In this document: in pieces, positions 16,952 through 25,171 of the stretch
Layout: the number at the start of each line of letters is the position of its first letter
How positions within the stretch are numbered: position 1 is the stretch's first letter
Source: Clavibacter michiganensis
Lineage (GTDB): Bacteria > Actinomycetota > Actinomycetes > Actinomycetales > Microbacteriaceae
Length of the DNA: 64,000 nucleotides
Assembly: GCF_021216655.1 (NCBI RefSeq)
Contig: NZ_CP080437.1
Span: forward strand, 434,001-498,000
Direction of reading: 5' to 3'
The notes under the pieces: generated by a model
Database searches by the model: none
Seen by the model: the letters and a program-made list of their open reading frames with translations, nothing else
What the model was told of the DNA's origin: nothing
Made by a program: the position numbers and the translations under genes

Positions 16952-18025
16952 ATGGCGCATCACCCGCGACGAGACCCCGTCGCCGGCAGCCCCGGCGATC
17001 TCCCCGCCGTCTCGTACGTCATGCCGATCCTCAACGAGGCGGCCCACATCCGCGCCGCCGTCGACAGCATGATGGAGCAGGACTACGCCGGCGACTTCGA
17101 GGTCGTGCTCGCCCTCGGTCCGAGCACCGACGGCACGACCGAGGTCGTCCGGGAGATGGCACGGGCCGATCCGCGCATCACGAGCGTCGACAACCCCACG
17201 GGATCGACGCCCGGCGGCCTCAACGCGGCCATCCGCGCCACGCGCCATCCCATCGTGATCCGCGTCGACGCGCACTCGCTCCTGCCGCGCGACTACACGC
17301 GCATCGCCGTCGAGACCCTGCAGGCCACGGGCGCCGACAACGTCGGCGGTCTCATGTCGGCCGAGGGGCGCACGGCGTTCGAGAAGGCCGTCGCCCGCGC
17401 GTACGGCGCCCGCGTCGGGCTCGGCGGCACCGCGCATCACGTGGGCGGCAAGGAGGGGCCGGCGGAGACCGCCTACCTCGGCGCCTTCCGTCGCGAGCGT
17501 CTCGTGGAGGTCGGCCTCTTCGACGAGGGCGTGCGACGCGGCCAGGACTGGGAGCTCAACCGCCGCCTCCGGCAGAGCGGCGGCCTCGTGTGGTTCACGC
17601 CGCGGATGAAGGTCACCTACCGCCCGCGCTCCACGTTCCGCTCGCTCATCCGCCAGTTCTTCGCGACCGGACTGTGGCGCGGCGAGCTCGCGCGACGCTA
17701 CACGCGGCAGAACTCCGTGCGGTACTTCGTGCCGCCGGTCGCCGTCGCCGGGGTGGCCGCGGGGCTCCTCCTCGGCACCGCGGGTCTCGTGGGCGCCGCG
17801 CTGGGGATGCCGGGACTGCGTCGCCTCGTCGGCGCGTTCGTGGTCCCCGGCGTGTACGCCGGCTTCGTGCTGGTGAGCACCGTCTCGGTGGCCTCCCGGG
17901 ACGGCGCGGCGACGATGCTGCGGTTCGCCGCCGTCCTGCCGTCCATCCACTTCAGCTGGGGCACCGGCTTCGTCCTCGGCTTCCTCGAGCTCACCGACGA
18001 CCTCGACGGGCACACGGGCCGATGA
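16952..18025 (+). CDS. family 2 glycosyltransferase (ExoA-like) with membrane tail
   Basis: A 357-residue GT-A fold glycosyltransferase. The nucleotide-sugar site is indicated by SYVMPILNEAAHI, ALGPSTDGT and the acidic VIRVDAHS segment; GQDWELNRRLR is the acceptor-side motif seen in succinoglycan ExoA-like enzymes. Two or three hydrophobic helices at the C-terminus anchor it to the membrane. The ATG at 16952 has only a weak AAGAGA upstream, but longer in-frame starts would run into the promoter region. The stop overlaps the next gene as ATGA. It begins a three-gene coupled unit and probably adds a sugar to a lipid-linked surface glycopolymer precursor. Confidence 0.85.
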   Translation: MAHHPRRDPVAGSPGDLPAVSYVMPILNEAAHIRAAVDSMMEQDYAGDFEVVLALGPSTDGTTEVVREMARADPRITSVDNPTGSTPGGLNAAIRATRHPIVIRVDAHSLLPRDYTRIAVETLQATGADNVGGLMSAEGRTAFEKAVARAYGARVGLGGTAHHVGGKEGPAETAYLGAFRRERLVEVGLFDEGVRRGQDWELNRRLRQSGGLVWFTPRMKVTYRPRSTFRSLIRQFFATGLWRGELARRYTRQNSVRYFVPPVAVAGVAAGLLLGTAGLVGAALGMPGLRRLVGAFVVPGVYAGFVLVSTVSVASRDGAATMLRFAAVLPSIHFSWGTGFVLGFLELTDDLDGHTGR

Positions 18026-18843
18026 GCGCCGCTCCCGGCACCGGCGACCGCGGCCTGCCCTCGTCCATCGCGGAGCTGAGGCGGGTGACGCAGCCGCCCG
18101 AGGTGCGCCTGCGGGCCAACGCCGAGCACTGGACGGCGCACCTCTACCTCCGAGACCTCTCTCCGTACCTGACCTGGCTGCTGCTGCGGACGAGGATCAG
18201 CGCGAACGGGGTCACCGTCGTCATGATCCTCACGGGCTGGGCGGCCGCCGCCGTGCTCCTCATACCCGGCATCGCGGGGGCCGCCCTCGCGCTGGTCCTC
18301 GGCCAGCTGCAGATGCTGGTGGACTGCTGCGACGGCGAGGTGGCGCGCTGGCGCCGCACGTCGTCGCCGGTGGGCCACTTCCTCGACGCCGTCGGGCACT
18401 ACTCCACCGAGACGCTGATCGCGCTCGCCCTCGGCATCCGCGCCGCCGCGTACCCCTTCGAGGCGCCGGGCGACCTGCCGTGGACCACCCTCGCGTTCGC
18501 CCTGGCGCTCGTGATCGTGCTGAACAAGGCGCTGAACGACATGGTCCGCGTTGCGCGGGCGTCGGCCGACCTGCCCAAGGCTCCCGTCGGCGCGGGCACG
18601 GTCGCGTCGCAGCACTCCCTGATCGCCACGGCGCGCCGCGTCGTGCGGTTCCTGCCCTTCCACCGCATGTTCCACTCGGTGGAGCTCACCATCGTGACCT
18701 TCGTCGTCGCGCTCGTCGGCCTCGTCGCGGGTCAGCCGGAGACCGACCGGGTGTATCTCGTCGTCCTGCTGCCGCTCGCGGTGCTGGCGCTCGTCGGGCA
18801 CTTCGTGATGATCGTCACCTCGCGTCGGCTGACGTCCGCGTGA
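18022..18843 (+). CDS. CDP-alcohol phosphatidyltransferase family protein
   Basis: A 273-residue membrane enzyme that would transfer a phospho-alcohol group from a CDP-activated donor. The family signature is nearly complete: Asp101-x2-Asp104-Gly105-x2-Ala108-Arg109-x8-Gly118-x3-Asp122-x3, but the last position, normally the catalytic Asp, is His126. Around six hydrophobic segments are present. It sits between two glycosyltransferase genes and overlaps both by four bases, so it likely builds or decorates a glycopolymer rather than a bulk phospholipid (inference). The His substitution may alter activity or mark a subfamily. Confidence 0.85.
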   Translation: MSAAPGTGDRGLPSSIAELRRVTQPPEVRLRANAEHWTAHLYLRDLSPYLTWLLLRTRISANGVTVVMILTGWAAAAVLLIPGIAGAALALVLGQLQMLVDCCDGEVARWRRTSSPVGHFLDAVGHYSTETLIALALGIRAAAYPFEAPGDLPWTTLAFALALVIVLNKALNDMVRVARASADLPKAPVGAGTVASQHSLIATARRVVRFLPFHRMFHSVELTIVTFVVALVGLVAGQPETDRVYLVVLLPLAVLALVGHFVMIVTSRRLTSA

Positions 18844-19715
18844 CGGGCGCCGCCCCGCGCGTCGGCGTCGTCGTCCTCACCCAGGGGCGCCGGCCGGAGG
18901 GGCTGGCGGCGTCGCTCGCCTCGGTGCTGCGTCAGCAGGGCGTCGTCCTCGACGTCGTCGTGGTCGGCAACGGCTGGGATCCGGTGAGCCTGCCCGACGG
19001 CGTGCGGGGCCTGCACCTGCCCGAGAACCTGGGCATCCCCGCCGGGCGCAACGCCGGGGTCCCGCTCGTCACCGGCGAGACGCTGTTCTTCCTCGACGAC
19101 GACGAGACCGTGCCGAGCGCATCGTTCCTCGCCGATTGCCTCGAGCTGATGCGTCGGAGCGACGACATCGCGCTCATCCAGCCGCGGATCGTCGATCCGA
19201 CGGGTGCCGCTACGCCGCGCCGCTGGATCCCGCGCATCCGCAAGGGAGATCCGGCGAGCTCGAGCGCGGTCATGTCCGTGCTGGAGGGCGCCGTCGTCGT
19301 CCGCCGCGACGCGTTCGAGGCCGCTGGCGGCTGGGCAGGGGAGTTCTTCTACGCCCACGAGGGGATCGAGCTGGCTTGGCGCATCTGGGACCAGGGGCTC
19401 CGCGCCTGGTACGCGGGCGACCTCGTCGCCCACCACCCCGCCGTCGCCCCCACCCGGCACGCGGAGTACCACCGCCTCACCGCGCGCAACCGGGTCTGGC
19501 TCGCCCGGCGCAACCTGCCGCTGCCGCTCGTGCCCGTGTACGTGGGGTCGTGGACCGCGGTGCAGTTGCTGCGCTCCGCGCGGAACCGCGACGGGATCGG
19601 CTCCTGGCTGCGCGGCTGGCGCGAGGGGTGGACGACGTCGCCCGGGCCGCGTCGTCCGATGTCGTGGAGCACCGTCGTCCGCATGACGCGCGCGGGCAGG
19701 CCGCCCGTCATCTGA
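18840..19715 (+). CDS. family 2 glycosyltransferase
   Basis: A 291-residue GT-A fold glycosyltransferase without membrane helices apart from a short hydrophobic patch near the C-terminus. Motifs: GVVVLTQGRRPEGL at the nucleotide site, NLGIPAGRNAG, the metal-binding acidic cluster FFLDDDETVPS, and EGIELAWRIWDQG for the acceptor site. These resemble rhamnosyl- and galactofuranosyl-transferases that assemble cell-wall polymers; donor and acceptor are not determinable. The start is GTG at 18840, overlapping the preceding TGA, which couples it to the CDP-alcohol transferase. Confidence 0.85.
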   Translation: MTGAAPRVGVVVLTQGRRPEGLAASLASVLRQQGVVLDVVVVGNGWDPVSLPDGVRGLHLPENLGIPAGRNAGVPLVTGETLFFLDDDETVPSASFLADCLELMRRSDDIALIQPRIVDPTGAATPRRWIPRIRKGDPASSSAVMSVLEGAVVVRRDAFEAAGGWAGEFFYAHEGIELAWRIWDQGLRAWYAGDLVAHHPAVAPTRHAEYHRLTARNRVWLARRNLPLPLVPVYVGSWTAVQLLRSARNRDGIGSWLRGWREGWTTSPGPRRPMSWSTVVRMTRAGRPPVI

Positions 19716-19800
19716 TCGTGATCCGACCCCGCTCGGTCACGATCGCACACCGTTCCGCGCCCCCGGCCGGGGCGCGTCCGGAGGCACCCTGAGCGCTGGC

Positions 19801-19806
19801 TACGGT
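19801..19806 (+). promoter_or_regulatory. -10 box TACGGT, leaderless start
   Basis: TACGGT six bases before the ATG at 19813. The GGAGG in between is too close to the start codon to act as a normal ribosome binding site, so a leaderless mRNA is likely. Confidence 0.5.
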
Positions 19807-19812
19807 GGAGGC

Positions 19813-21099
19813 ATGGGTCTCCTGAACGACGCTCGCCTCGGCGTGCGCGCTGTCCGCTCGCTGGTCCAGCAGCGCCGTGCGCGCGGGACCCTCCAGCGCA
19901 AGCTCGCGCTCCGCGCCCGCTCGCCGCGGGGCGAGTACCGCGTCGCCGTGTACTTCGCCGACTCGGCCGTGAACATGTACCAGATCCGGCAGTGGTACCG
20001 GCCGCTCGTCGAGCTGGCGCGCACGCATCCGGTCGTCATCCTGAGCCGCCACCCGAGCGGGGCGAACGCGCTCCTCGACGAGAGCCCCCTCCCGGTGGAG
20101 TACGTGCGCCGCGTCGCGGACCTCGAGCGGGTCATCGCGGAGCAGGACATCCGCGTCGTCCTCTACGTCAACCAGAACACCCGGAACTTCCAGATGATGC
20201 GGTACGGGCGCCGCTGGCACGTCTTCGTCAACCACGGCGAGTCCGACAAGATGTACATGACCACCAACCAGTTCAAGGCGTACGACTACAGCCTCATCGC
20301 GGGCGACGCGGCGCGCGCCCGTCTCGGCAAGGTGCTCTGGGACTACGACCTCGACCGTCGCGCGATCCCCATCGGCCGCCCGCAGGCCGACCACTACTCC
20401 GGTGAGCTGCCGTACGCGCCCGACGACCGTACCGTCGTCCTCTACGCACCCACATGGGAGGGCGACCGCGCGGCCGCCGCGTACGGGTCCATCGCGTCGC
20501 ACGGCGTGCCGCTGGTGCGCGACCTCATCGCGACCGGGCGGCATCGGGTGGTCTACCGGCCGCACCCGCGGTCGGGCGTCGTCGATCCCGGGTACGCGCG
20601 CGCGAACCGGGAGATCGCCGCCATGCTCGAGCGGGCGAACGCGCAGGATCCATCGGCCCAGCACGTCGTCGACCGCTCGCGCGAGCTCGCCTGGCAGCTG
20701 TCCGCCGCCGACCTCGCCATCGTCGACATCTCCGCGATGGTCTACGACCGACTCGCCGCGGGGCGTCCGTTGATGGTGACGCGGCCGGTCCGGCCGGAGG
20801 CCCAGATCGACACCGACGGCTACCTCTCCGACTGCGAGTGGCTGACGGCGGAAGATGCGCGCGACATCGTCACCCGGCTGGACGCGCTGCAGCACGACGC
20901 GGCTGCGGATCGGCGGCTCGCCGCATGGGTCCGCCACTACTTCGGCGACACCTCGCCCGGCGCGGCGACCGCGCGCTTCCACGGGGCGATCGACCACCTC
21001 ATGGGGGAGTGGGAGCGCCACGCGGCGCTGCACGCCCGGGACGGCGGCGACGGTCCGCCGTCCGACGACCAGGTCGACGACGAGGACGAGGACGCCTGA
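19813..21099 (+). CDS. CDP-glycerol glycerophosphotransferase family protein
   Basis: A 428-residue membrane-associated GT-B enzyme of the TagB/TagF group, which transfers glycerol phosphate (or a similar unit) from CDP-glycerol to a growing wall polymer. Characteristic elements are NHGESDKMYM (around residues 138-147), VVLYAPTWEGD, the basic RPHPRSG, and ADLAIVDISAMVYDRLAAGRP near the C-terminus. It is shorter than TagF and lacks its extra N-terminal domain. The C-terminus is acidic (DDQVDDEDEDA). It fits with the neighbouring GT2, CDP-alcohol transferase and TagGH-type exporter genes. The true transferred group in this organism is unknown. Confidence 0.85.
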   Translation: MGLLNDARLGVRAVRSLVQQRRARGTLQRKLALRARSPRGEYRVAVYFADSAVNMYQIRQWYRPLVELARTHPVVILSRHPSGANALLDESPLPVEYVRRVADLERVIAEQDIRVVLYVNQNTRNFQMMRYGRRWHVFVNHGESDKMYMTTNQFKAYDYSLIAGDAARARLGKVLWDYDLDRRAIPIGRPQADHYSGELPYAPDDRTVVLYAPTWEGDRAAAAYGSIASHGVPLVRDLIATGRHRVVYRPHPRSGVVDPGYARANREIAAMLERANAQDPSAQHVVDRSRELAWQLSAADLAIVDISAMVYDRLAAGRPLMVTRPVRPEAQIDTDGYLSDCEWLTAEDARDIVTRLDALQHDAAADRRLAAWVRHYFGDTSPGAATARFHGAIDHLMGEWERHAALHARDGGDGPPSDDQVDDEDEDA

Positions 21100-21105
21100 G
21101 GCTCG

Positions 21106-21137
21106 GCGGGGTGGGGCGACGACGCCCATGTCCCCGC
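21106..21137. terminator. hairpin between convergent genes
   Basis: GCGGGG (21106-21111) pairs with CCCCGC (21132-21137), with additional inner pairs, in the 46-base gap between the glycerophosphotransferase and the EcsC-like gene. Its placement suits bidirectional termination. Confidence 0.45.
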
Positions 21138-21145
21138 GGGTCGCG

Positions 21146-21895
21146 TCAGCCCTTCGCGGCCTTCTTCTCGGCGACGCGGATCACGCGCGGCTTCTTCTCC
21201 GGCACCGCAAGCTCGTCCGGGAATCCTGCGGGAGCGGGTCCGAAGGCCTGACGGGAGCTCGCGACGATCTTCCTGCCCAGCATCCGGTTGCCGGCGCCGC
21301 CGATGACGGCCCCGATGCCGAACGGGACGGCGCGGCCTATGGCGCTCGCGCTCTGGTTCACCACGAAGCGCTTGATGAAGGCGCGCTTGATGCGGTCGGC
21401 GATGGGCCCGATCGCGAACGAGGGCAGGCCCGAGGTGATGGCGCGGCCCCAGTTGGCGTTCCGGTCGACGGGCTGGCCGGAGAACTGCCCCGTGAACTGC
21501 TGGATGACCTGCGCGCCCGGAGCGCCGAGCATCATCGTCATGACGAGGGCGCGGGCGCGGGCCGGATCCTCGACGGTGATGCCGTGCACCTCGGTGATGG
21601 ACTGCGCGAACAGGGCGCTCGCCTCGAGGAAGCCGGCCGTCTCCACCCCCGTGAGCGCGAGGGACACGCCGGTGCCGACGCCGGGGATCACGGCGCTCGC
21701 TCCCACGGCCGCGCCACCGGCGGTGACGGCGGCGAGGAAGCGCTTCTCCAGGATCGCGATGATGCGGTCGGGTGAGGCGTCGGGGTGGCGGGCGCGGATC
21801 GAGCGGATGTGGGCGAGCACGACGGGGCGCTGCACGGACAGGAGACGATCGATGCCGGTGGCCACGGCCGGGTCGAGCTCGGAGGCGTCCTTCAT
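21146..21895 (-). CDS. EcsC-like membrane-associated protein of unknown function
   Basis: A 249-residue protein with two Gly/Ala-rich hydrophobic stretches (about residues 56-85 and 190-215). ALFAQSITEVHGITVEDPARARAL and AVPFGIGAVIGGAGNRMLG resemble the EcsC family, whose biochemical role is not established. The C-terminus is Lys-rich (PEKKPRVIRVAEKKAAKG). The ATG at 21895 is preceded by TAGGCT at six bases and has no separated ribosome binding site, suggesting a leaderless transcript. It is encoded opposite to the glycopolymer genes and may be a bystander. Confidence 0.62.
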   Translation of the reverse strand: MKDASELDPAVATGIDRLLSVQRPVVLAHIRSIRARHPDASPDRIIAILEKRFLAAVTAGGAAVGASAVIPGVGTGVSLALTGVETAGFLEASALFAQSITEVHGITVEDPARARALVMTMMLGAPGAQVIQQFTGQFSGQPVDRNANWGRAITSGLPSFAIGPIADRIKRAFIKRFVVNQSASAIGRAVPFGIGAVIGGAGNRMLGRKIVASSRQAFGPAPAGFPDELAVPEKKPRVIRVAEKKAAKG

Positions 21896-21901
21896 CCTCC
21901 G

Positions 21902-21907
21902 AGCCTA
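21902..21907 (-). promoter_or_regulatory. -10 box TAGGCT, leaderless start
   Basis: TAGGCT on the minus strand, six bases upstream of the ATG at 21895 of the EcsC-like gene. Confidence 0.55.
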
Positions 21908-22049
21908 CGCGCGGCACCTGTGCCGTTCGTCCCCTCGTCGTCCAGCGGATGGAGGCGAGCGCGATCGACCTATCCGCGGAGGTGCGGGCACAAGCGCATG
22001 GGGCGTTGGCGCTCTGGTCATTCCTCCATGTGACGGATAAGCATGTGCC

Positions 22050-22373
22050 ATGGTCACCACCGTCTCCGACGCCGCCGCCGAGTTCGGCTCCCGCGTGCGC
22101 GAGCAGCGCCAGCGCATCGGCATCAGCCAGGAGACGCTCGCGGAGCTCTCGGGCATCCACTGGACCGCCCTCGGCAAGATCGAGCGCGGCCAGCGGAACC
22201 CCAGCCTGCGCAACATCATCAAGATAGCGAGCGGGCTCGACGTGGACGCGGGGCTCCTGGTGACGGGCCTCACGGCGGACATGCTCCCGCAGGACGACGG
22301 GGACTCGCCCGCCGAGCTCATCCGTCTGGAGCGCGAGCGGGACCGACGCGGCACCACGCCCATCAGAAGCTGA
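22050..22373 (+). CDS. XRE-family helix-turn-helix regulator
   Basis: A 107-residue DNA-binding protein with a single Cro/CI-type domain (about residues 8-68): FGSRVREQRQRIGISQETLAELSG covers the first helices and HWTALGKIERGQRNPSLRNIIK the recognition helix and the following one. The remainder is acidic and has no effector domain. ATG at 22050 fits the domain start; no Shine-Dalgarno site is visible. Its 3' end overlaps the end of the convergent small gene by 11 bases. Target genes are not evident; autoregulation is possible. Confidence 0.85.
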   Translation: MVTTVSDAAAEFGSRVREQRQRIGISQETLAELSGIHWTALGKIERGQRNPSLRNIIKIASGLDVDAGLLVTGLTADMLPQDDGDSPAELIRLERERDRRGTTPIRS

Positions 22374-22674
22374 CCCGCCACAGGTACTCGCCCCCGTCCG
22401 GCCGGAACCAGCGCACCACGAGGATCGTGTCGAGCGCCAGGTCGTCGCCCCGGATCGTGGTGGACAGGCGCTCTGCCGGCCGCACCGTGACGGGCGCGCG
22501 CGACAGCATGGTGCCGGACCCGAGCAGGTGCAACGAGATGGCGTGCAGCACCTCGTCGCCGACGTTGACCAGCGCGAAGCGCGGCCGCTCGAGCGTGCGG
22601 TCGAAGTGCCAGGGCACGCGGTACGCGGGCTCGGGATCGGGGCGGATGGGCAGGGGCGGGACCGGTCGCAGCAT
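22363..22674 (-). CDS. conserved-looking small protein of unknown function
   Basis: A 103-residue soluble protein with alternating beta-like segments (HFDRTLERPRFALVNVGDEVLHAISLHLL and DTILVVRWFRPDGGEYLWRV), suggesting a small beta-sandwich. I recognise no family. The ATG at 22674 follows TACCGT by six bases, as in other leaderless genes of this window, which supports it being expressed. It converges on, and overlaps by 11 bases, the XRE regulator gene. Confidence 0.6.
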   Translation of the reverse strand: MLRPVPPLPIRPDPEPAYRVPWHFDRTLERPRFALVNVGDEVLHAISLHLLGSGTMLSRAPVTVRPAERLSTTIRGDDLALDTILVVRWFRPDGGEYLWRVSF

Positions 22675-22680
22675 GCGTGC

Positions 22681-22686
22681 ACGGTA
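22681..22686 (-). promoter_or_regulatory. -10 box TACCGT, leaderless start
   Basis: TACCGT on the minus strand, six bases upstream of the ATG at 22674. Confidence 0.45.
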
Positions 22687-22758
22687 GGGGCGGCGTGCGA
22701 CGTGCGGGGTCGCGGGCCTGTGGAAGGGAAGGGCTGGGGAGGAGGGGAGCGCCTCCGC

Positions 22759-23538
22759 CTACGCGCCGGTCGGAGCCGGCGGGCTGTGGTCGGCGTTGTA
22801 GGCGTCCATGACCTGGTCGATGGGGCCGTCGAGCACGAGCGCGCCCTTGTCGAGGTACAGCCCGCGCGTGCAGAAGCGGCGGAGGTCGCGCTCGTTGTGC
22901 GACACGAAGAACAGCGTGCGCCCCTCCGCTAGCATCTCCTCGATCCGGTGGTAGCACTTCTCCCGGAAGGCCCGGTCGCCCACGGCGAGCACCTCGTCCA
23001 CGAGGAGCACCGGCTCGTCGAGCCGCGAGATCACGGCGAAGGCGATGCGCACCTTCATCCCGCTCGAGAGGTGCTTGTAGGGGGTGTCGACGAAGTCCGG
23101 GATCTCGGCGAAGGCGATGATCTCGTCGAACCGCGCGTCGATCTCGGCCTTGGACATGCCGTGGAGACCCGCCGTGAGGTAGATGTTGTCGCGGACCGTG
23201 AGGTCGTTGACGAAGCCGCCCGTGATCTCGATGAGTGGAGCGACGCCGGCATGGACGCCGATCGACCCCTCATCGGCGATGAGCACCTCGGCGACGAGCT
23301 TGAGGAGCGTCGACTTGCCCTGGCCGTTGCGGCCGACCACGCCGATCGCCTCACCCTGCCGCACCTCGAAGGAGACGTGGCGCAGGGCCCAGAACTCGCC
23401 CGGTCGCGCGCGCCGCGCCGATCCCGCGAAGAGGTCCTTGAAGCTGCGTCGGGCCTTCCGGTTGCGCCGGAAGCGGATGCCGGCGTCGTCGACCGAGAGG
23501 ACGGTGCGCGCGTCCGGCGACGGGAGCGATGCCTCCAT
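22759..23538 (-). CDS. polysaccharide/teichoic acid exporter ATPase (TagH/Wzt type)
   Basis: A 259-residue ABC ATPase that powers export of a lipid-linked surface polymer. An N-terminal basic stretch (RFRRNRKARRSFKDLF) typical of this subfamily precedes Walker A VGRNGQGKSTLLK, the IEITGGFVNDLTVRDNIYL segment diagnostic of the group, signature LSSGMKVRIAFAV, Walker B PVLLVDEVLAVGD and the switch in FFVSHN. It lacks the C-terminal carbohydrate-binding domain of long Wzt proteins, so it probably recognises the lipid end only. The start overlaps the permease stop as ATGA. Confidence 0.92.
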   Translation of the reverse strand: MEASLPSPDARTVLSVDDAGIRFRRNRKARRSFKDLFAGSARRARPGEFWALRHVSFEVRQGEAIGVVGRNGQGKSTLLKLVAEVLIADEGSIGVHAGVAPLIEITGGFVNDLTVRDNIYLTAGLHGMSKAEIDARFDEIIAFAEIPDFVDTPYKHLSSGMKVRIAFAVISRLDEPVLLVDEVLAVGDRAFREKCYHRIEEMLAEGRTLFFVSHNERDLRRFCTRGLYLDKGALVLDGPIDQVMDAYNADHSPPAPTGA

Positions 23539-24362
23539 CAGATCTCCTTCAGGACGGCGGGCAGGGAGCGGCGGAAGACCAGCGCGCCGACCACGACCAG
23601 GCCGGCGGAGATCGCCGCGCTGACCCCGACCGCGTACCAGTCGAGCTCGGAGGGGAAGAACGCGGCGCGGTAGAGGCCGAAGACGCCGGTGAGGGGATTG
23701 AGCGCAGCCCAGGGATGCAGCTCGGCGGGCAGGTCGCTCGACGAGTAGACGATGGGGGAGGCGTAGAACAGGAAGCGCAGGACGAGCTTCACGGCGCGCT
23801 CGAGGTCGCGGAAGAAGACGACGAGGGGCGAGACGATCAGCCCGATGCCGAGGAGCAGCGCCGCCTGGATGAGCACGGCGAGCGGGAACAGCAGCAAGTG
23901 GACGTCGAGGCGCGCGCCCGCGACGATGGCGAAGACGGCCAGGACCGGGAGGCTCGCGACGAACTCGAAGCCCTTCGCGAGGACGAGCCGGAGCACCCAG
24001 ATGCTGCGCGGGATGCGGGTCGAGCGCACGAGCTTCGCCTGGGAGCTGAATGCCCTCGTGAAGTCGCTCGTCGCGCCCGTGAACCACATCCACGGCAGGA
24101 GCGCCGCGAGGAGGAACACGATGTACGGCTCCTCGCCGACGTCGCGAGAGAACACGACCGTGAAGACGAACCAGTAGATGCCCGACATCACGAGCGGGTC
24201 GAGGATCGACCAGAACCAGCCGAGCGCGCTCGTCGAGTAGCGCACCTTGAGGTCACGCGTCGTCAGCAGCCAGAGCGACCTGCGGTAGCGGGCGGCGGGG
24301 GTGCGGGATGCGCGACCGGTACTGGCGGCATCGGGCACGGCGGGGATCCTCTGCGTCAGCAT
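23538..24362 (-). CDS. polysaccharide/teichoic acid exporter permease (TagG/Wzm type)
   Basis: A 274-residue ABC-2 permease with six predicted membrane helices. TTRDLKVRYSTSALGWFWSILDPL at the N-terminus (the amphipathic element and first helix) and a C-terminal NPLTGVFGLYRAAFFP match TagG/RfbA-type exporters of lipid-linked wall polymers. It pairs with the ATPase encoded immediately downstream and would flip the product of the local glycosyltransferases. ATG at 24362 is the first usable start; the nucleotidyltransferase gene ends 12 bases upstream on the same strand, so the genes form an operon. Confidence 0.92.
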   Translation of the reverse strand: MLTQRIPAVPDAASTGRASRTPAARYRRSLWLLTTRDLKVRYSTSALGWFWSILDPLVMSGIYWFVFTVVFSRDVGEEPYIVFLLAALLPWMWFTGATSDFTRAFSSQAKLVRSTRIPRSIWVLRLVLAKGFEFVASLPVLAVFAIVAGARLDVHLLLFPLAVLIQAALLLGIGLIVSPLVVFFRDLERAVKLVLRFLFYASPIVYSSSDLPAELHPWAALNPLTGVFGLYRAAFFPSELDWYAVGVSAAISAGLVVVGALVFRRSLPAVLKEI

Positions 24363-24374
24363 CCCCGTGGCGGT

Positions 24375-25067
24375 CTAGACGAAGAGGTTGGCCCTCTCGA
24401 GGTCCTCCGCGAAGTCGACCTCGACCGCGTACAGGTCGGAGATGTCTACCGGTTCGACGAGCAGGGAGTCCTGCTCGATCGCCAACTCTATTCCACGCTC
24501 GAAGTAGTCCTGGTCGGCGACCCGGGCCAGCTGGCGGATGAGGACGGGCTTGTCGGCCTTGGAGACGTAGTTGATGCCGACCGCCTCGCCGAGGCCGCCC
24601 TTCACGGTCTTCGACAGCTCGCGGATGAAGCCCTCGGGGCTGGTCGTGTACTTGACCTCCTCGTCGGACACGCGCGAGGTGTTGACGGTGACGAAGGACT
24701 GGTCCCGGGCGATCATCGCGGCGGCGCGGCGCAGGATCATCGGGTCGAAGACGACGTCGCCGTTCATCCAGAGGACGCCGCCGGGGCCCGAGGCGCGGAG
24801 CGCGCGGAGAAGGCTCTTGGACGTGTTCGTCTGGTCGTACTGCTCGTTGTAGATGTAGTCGGCGTCCGGGAAGGCGTCGATGATGTGGTCGAGCTTGTAG
24901 CCCACGACGATGCTGACCTTGGCGTCGTCGCCGAGGCCGAAGCGGATGTTGTCGAACTGCTGGCCCATGATGGTGCGGCCGTCGCTCAGCTCGGTGAGGG
25001 GCTTGGGGAGGCTGCGTCCGAGACGGCTGCCCATGCCTGCCGCCAGGATGACTACCTGCGTGGTCAT
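24375..25067 (-). CDS. nucleotidyltransferase (sugar/alcohol-phosphate type)
   Basis: A 230-residue GT-A fold nucleotidyltransferase with the N-terminal signature VVILAAGMGSRLGRSLPKPL (NTP binding and catalytic Lys) and the metal-binding MNGDVVFD. It would activate a phosphorylated sugar or alcohol, for example with CTP, to feed the CDP-alcohol transferase or CDP-glycerol-type polymerase nearby (inference). The ATG at 25067 has GGAGAAG at a good distance. Its start overlaps the stop of a 35-codon leader ORF as ATGA. Followed by the TagGH-type exporter genes. Confidence 0.87.
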   Translation of the reverse strand: MTTQVVILAAGMGSRLGRSLPKPLTELSDGRTIMGQQFDNIRFGLGDDAKVSIVVGYKLDHIIDAFPDADYIYNEQYDQTNTSKSLLRALRASGPGGVLWMNGDVVFDPMILRRAAAMIARDQSFVTVNTSRVSDEEVKYTTSPEGFIRELSKTVKGGLGEAVGINYVSKADKPVLIRQLARVADQDYFERGIELAIEQDSLLVEPVDISDLYAVEVDFAEDLERANLFV

Positions 25068-25171
25068 GTCTTCTCCGTTCGATGCGGGGTGCCGAGTCCG
25101 CTCGGCAGCCCTCGGACGTCGAGGGTTCGCCGGGACTTCACCCGCGGGTTTCCTGTTCGACACGCCGTCAT
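25064..25171 (-). CDS. 35-codon leader ORF upstream of the nucleotidyltransferase
   Basis: A short frame starting with ATG at 25171 and ending in a TGA that overlaps the nucleotidyltransferase ATG (ATGA). It has the strongest ribosome binding site in the region (GGAGGAGG, six to seven bases upstream) and TACGAT just before that as a possible -10. The peptide is basic (MTACRTGNPRVKSRR...) and resembles nothing I know. The DNA holds several inverted repeats (GCCGAG/CTCGGC, CCTCGACGTCCGAGG, CCCGCGGG), so the mRNA could fold into alternative hairpins. It may be a translational-coupling or attenuator element rather than a functional peptide. Confidence 0.45.
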   Translation of the reverse strand: MTACRTGNPRVKSRRTLDVRGLPSGLGTPHRTEKT

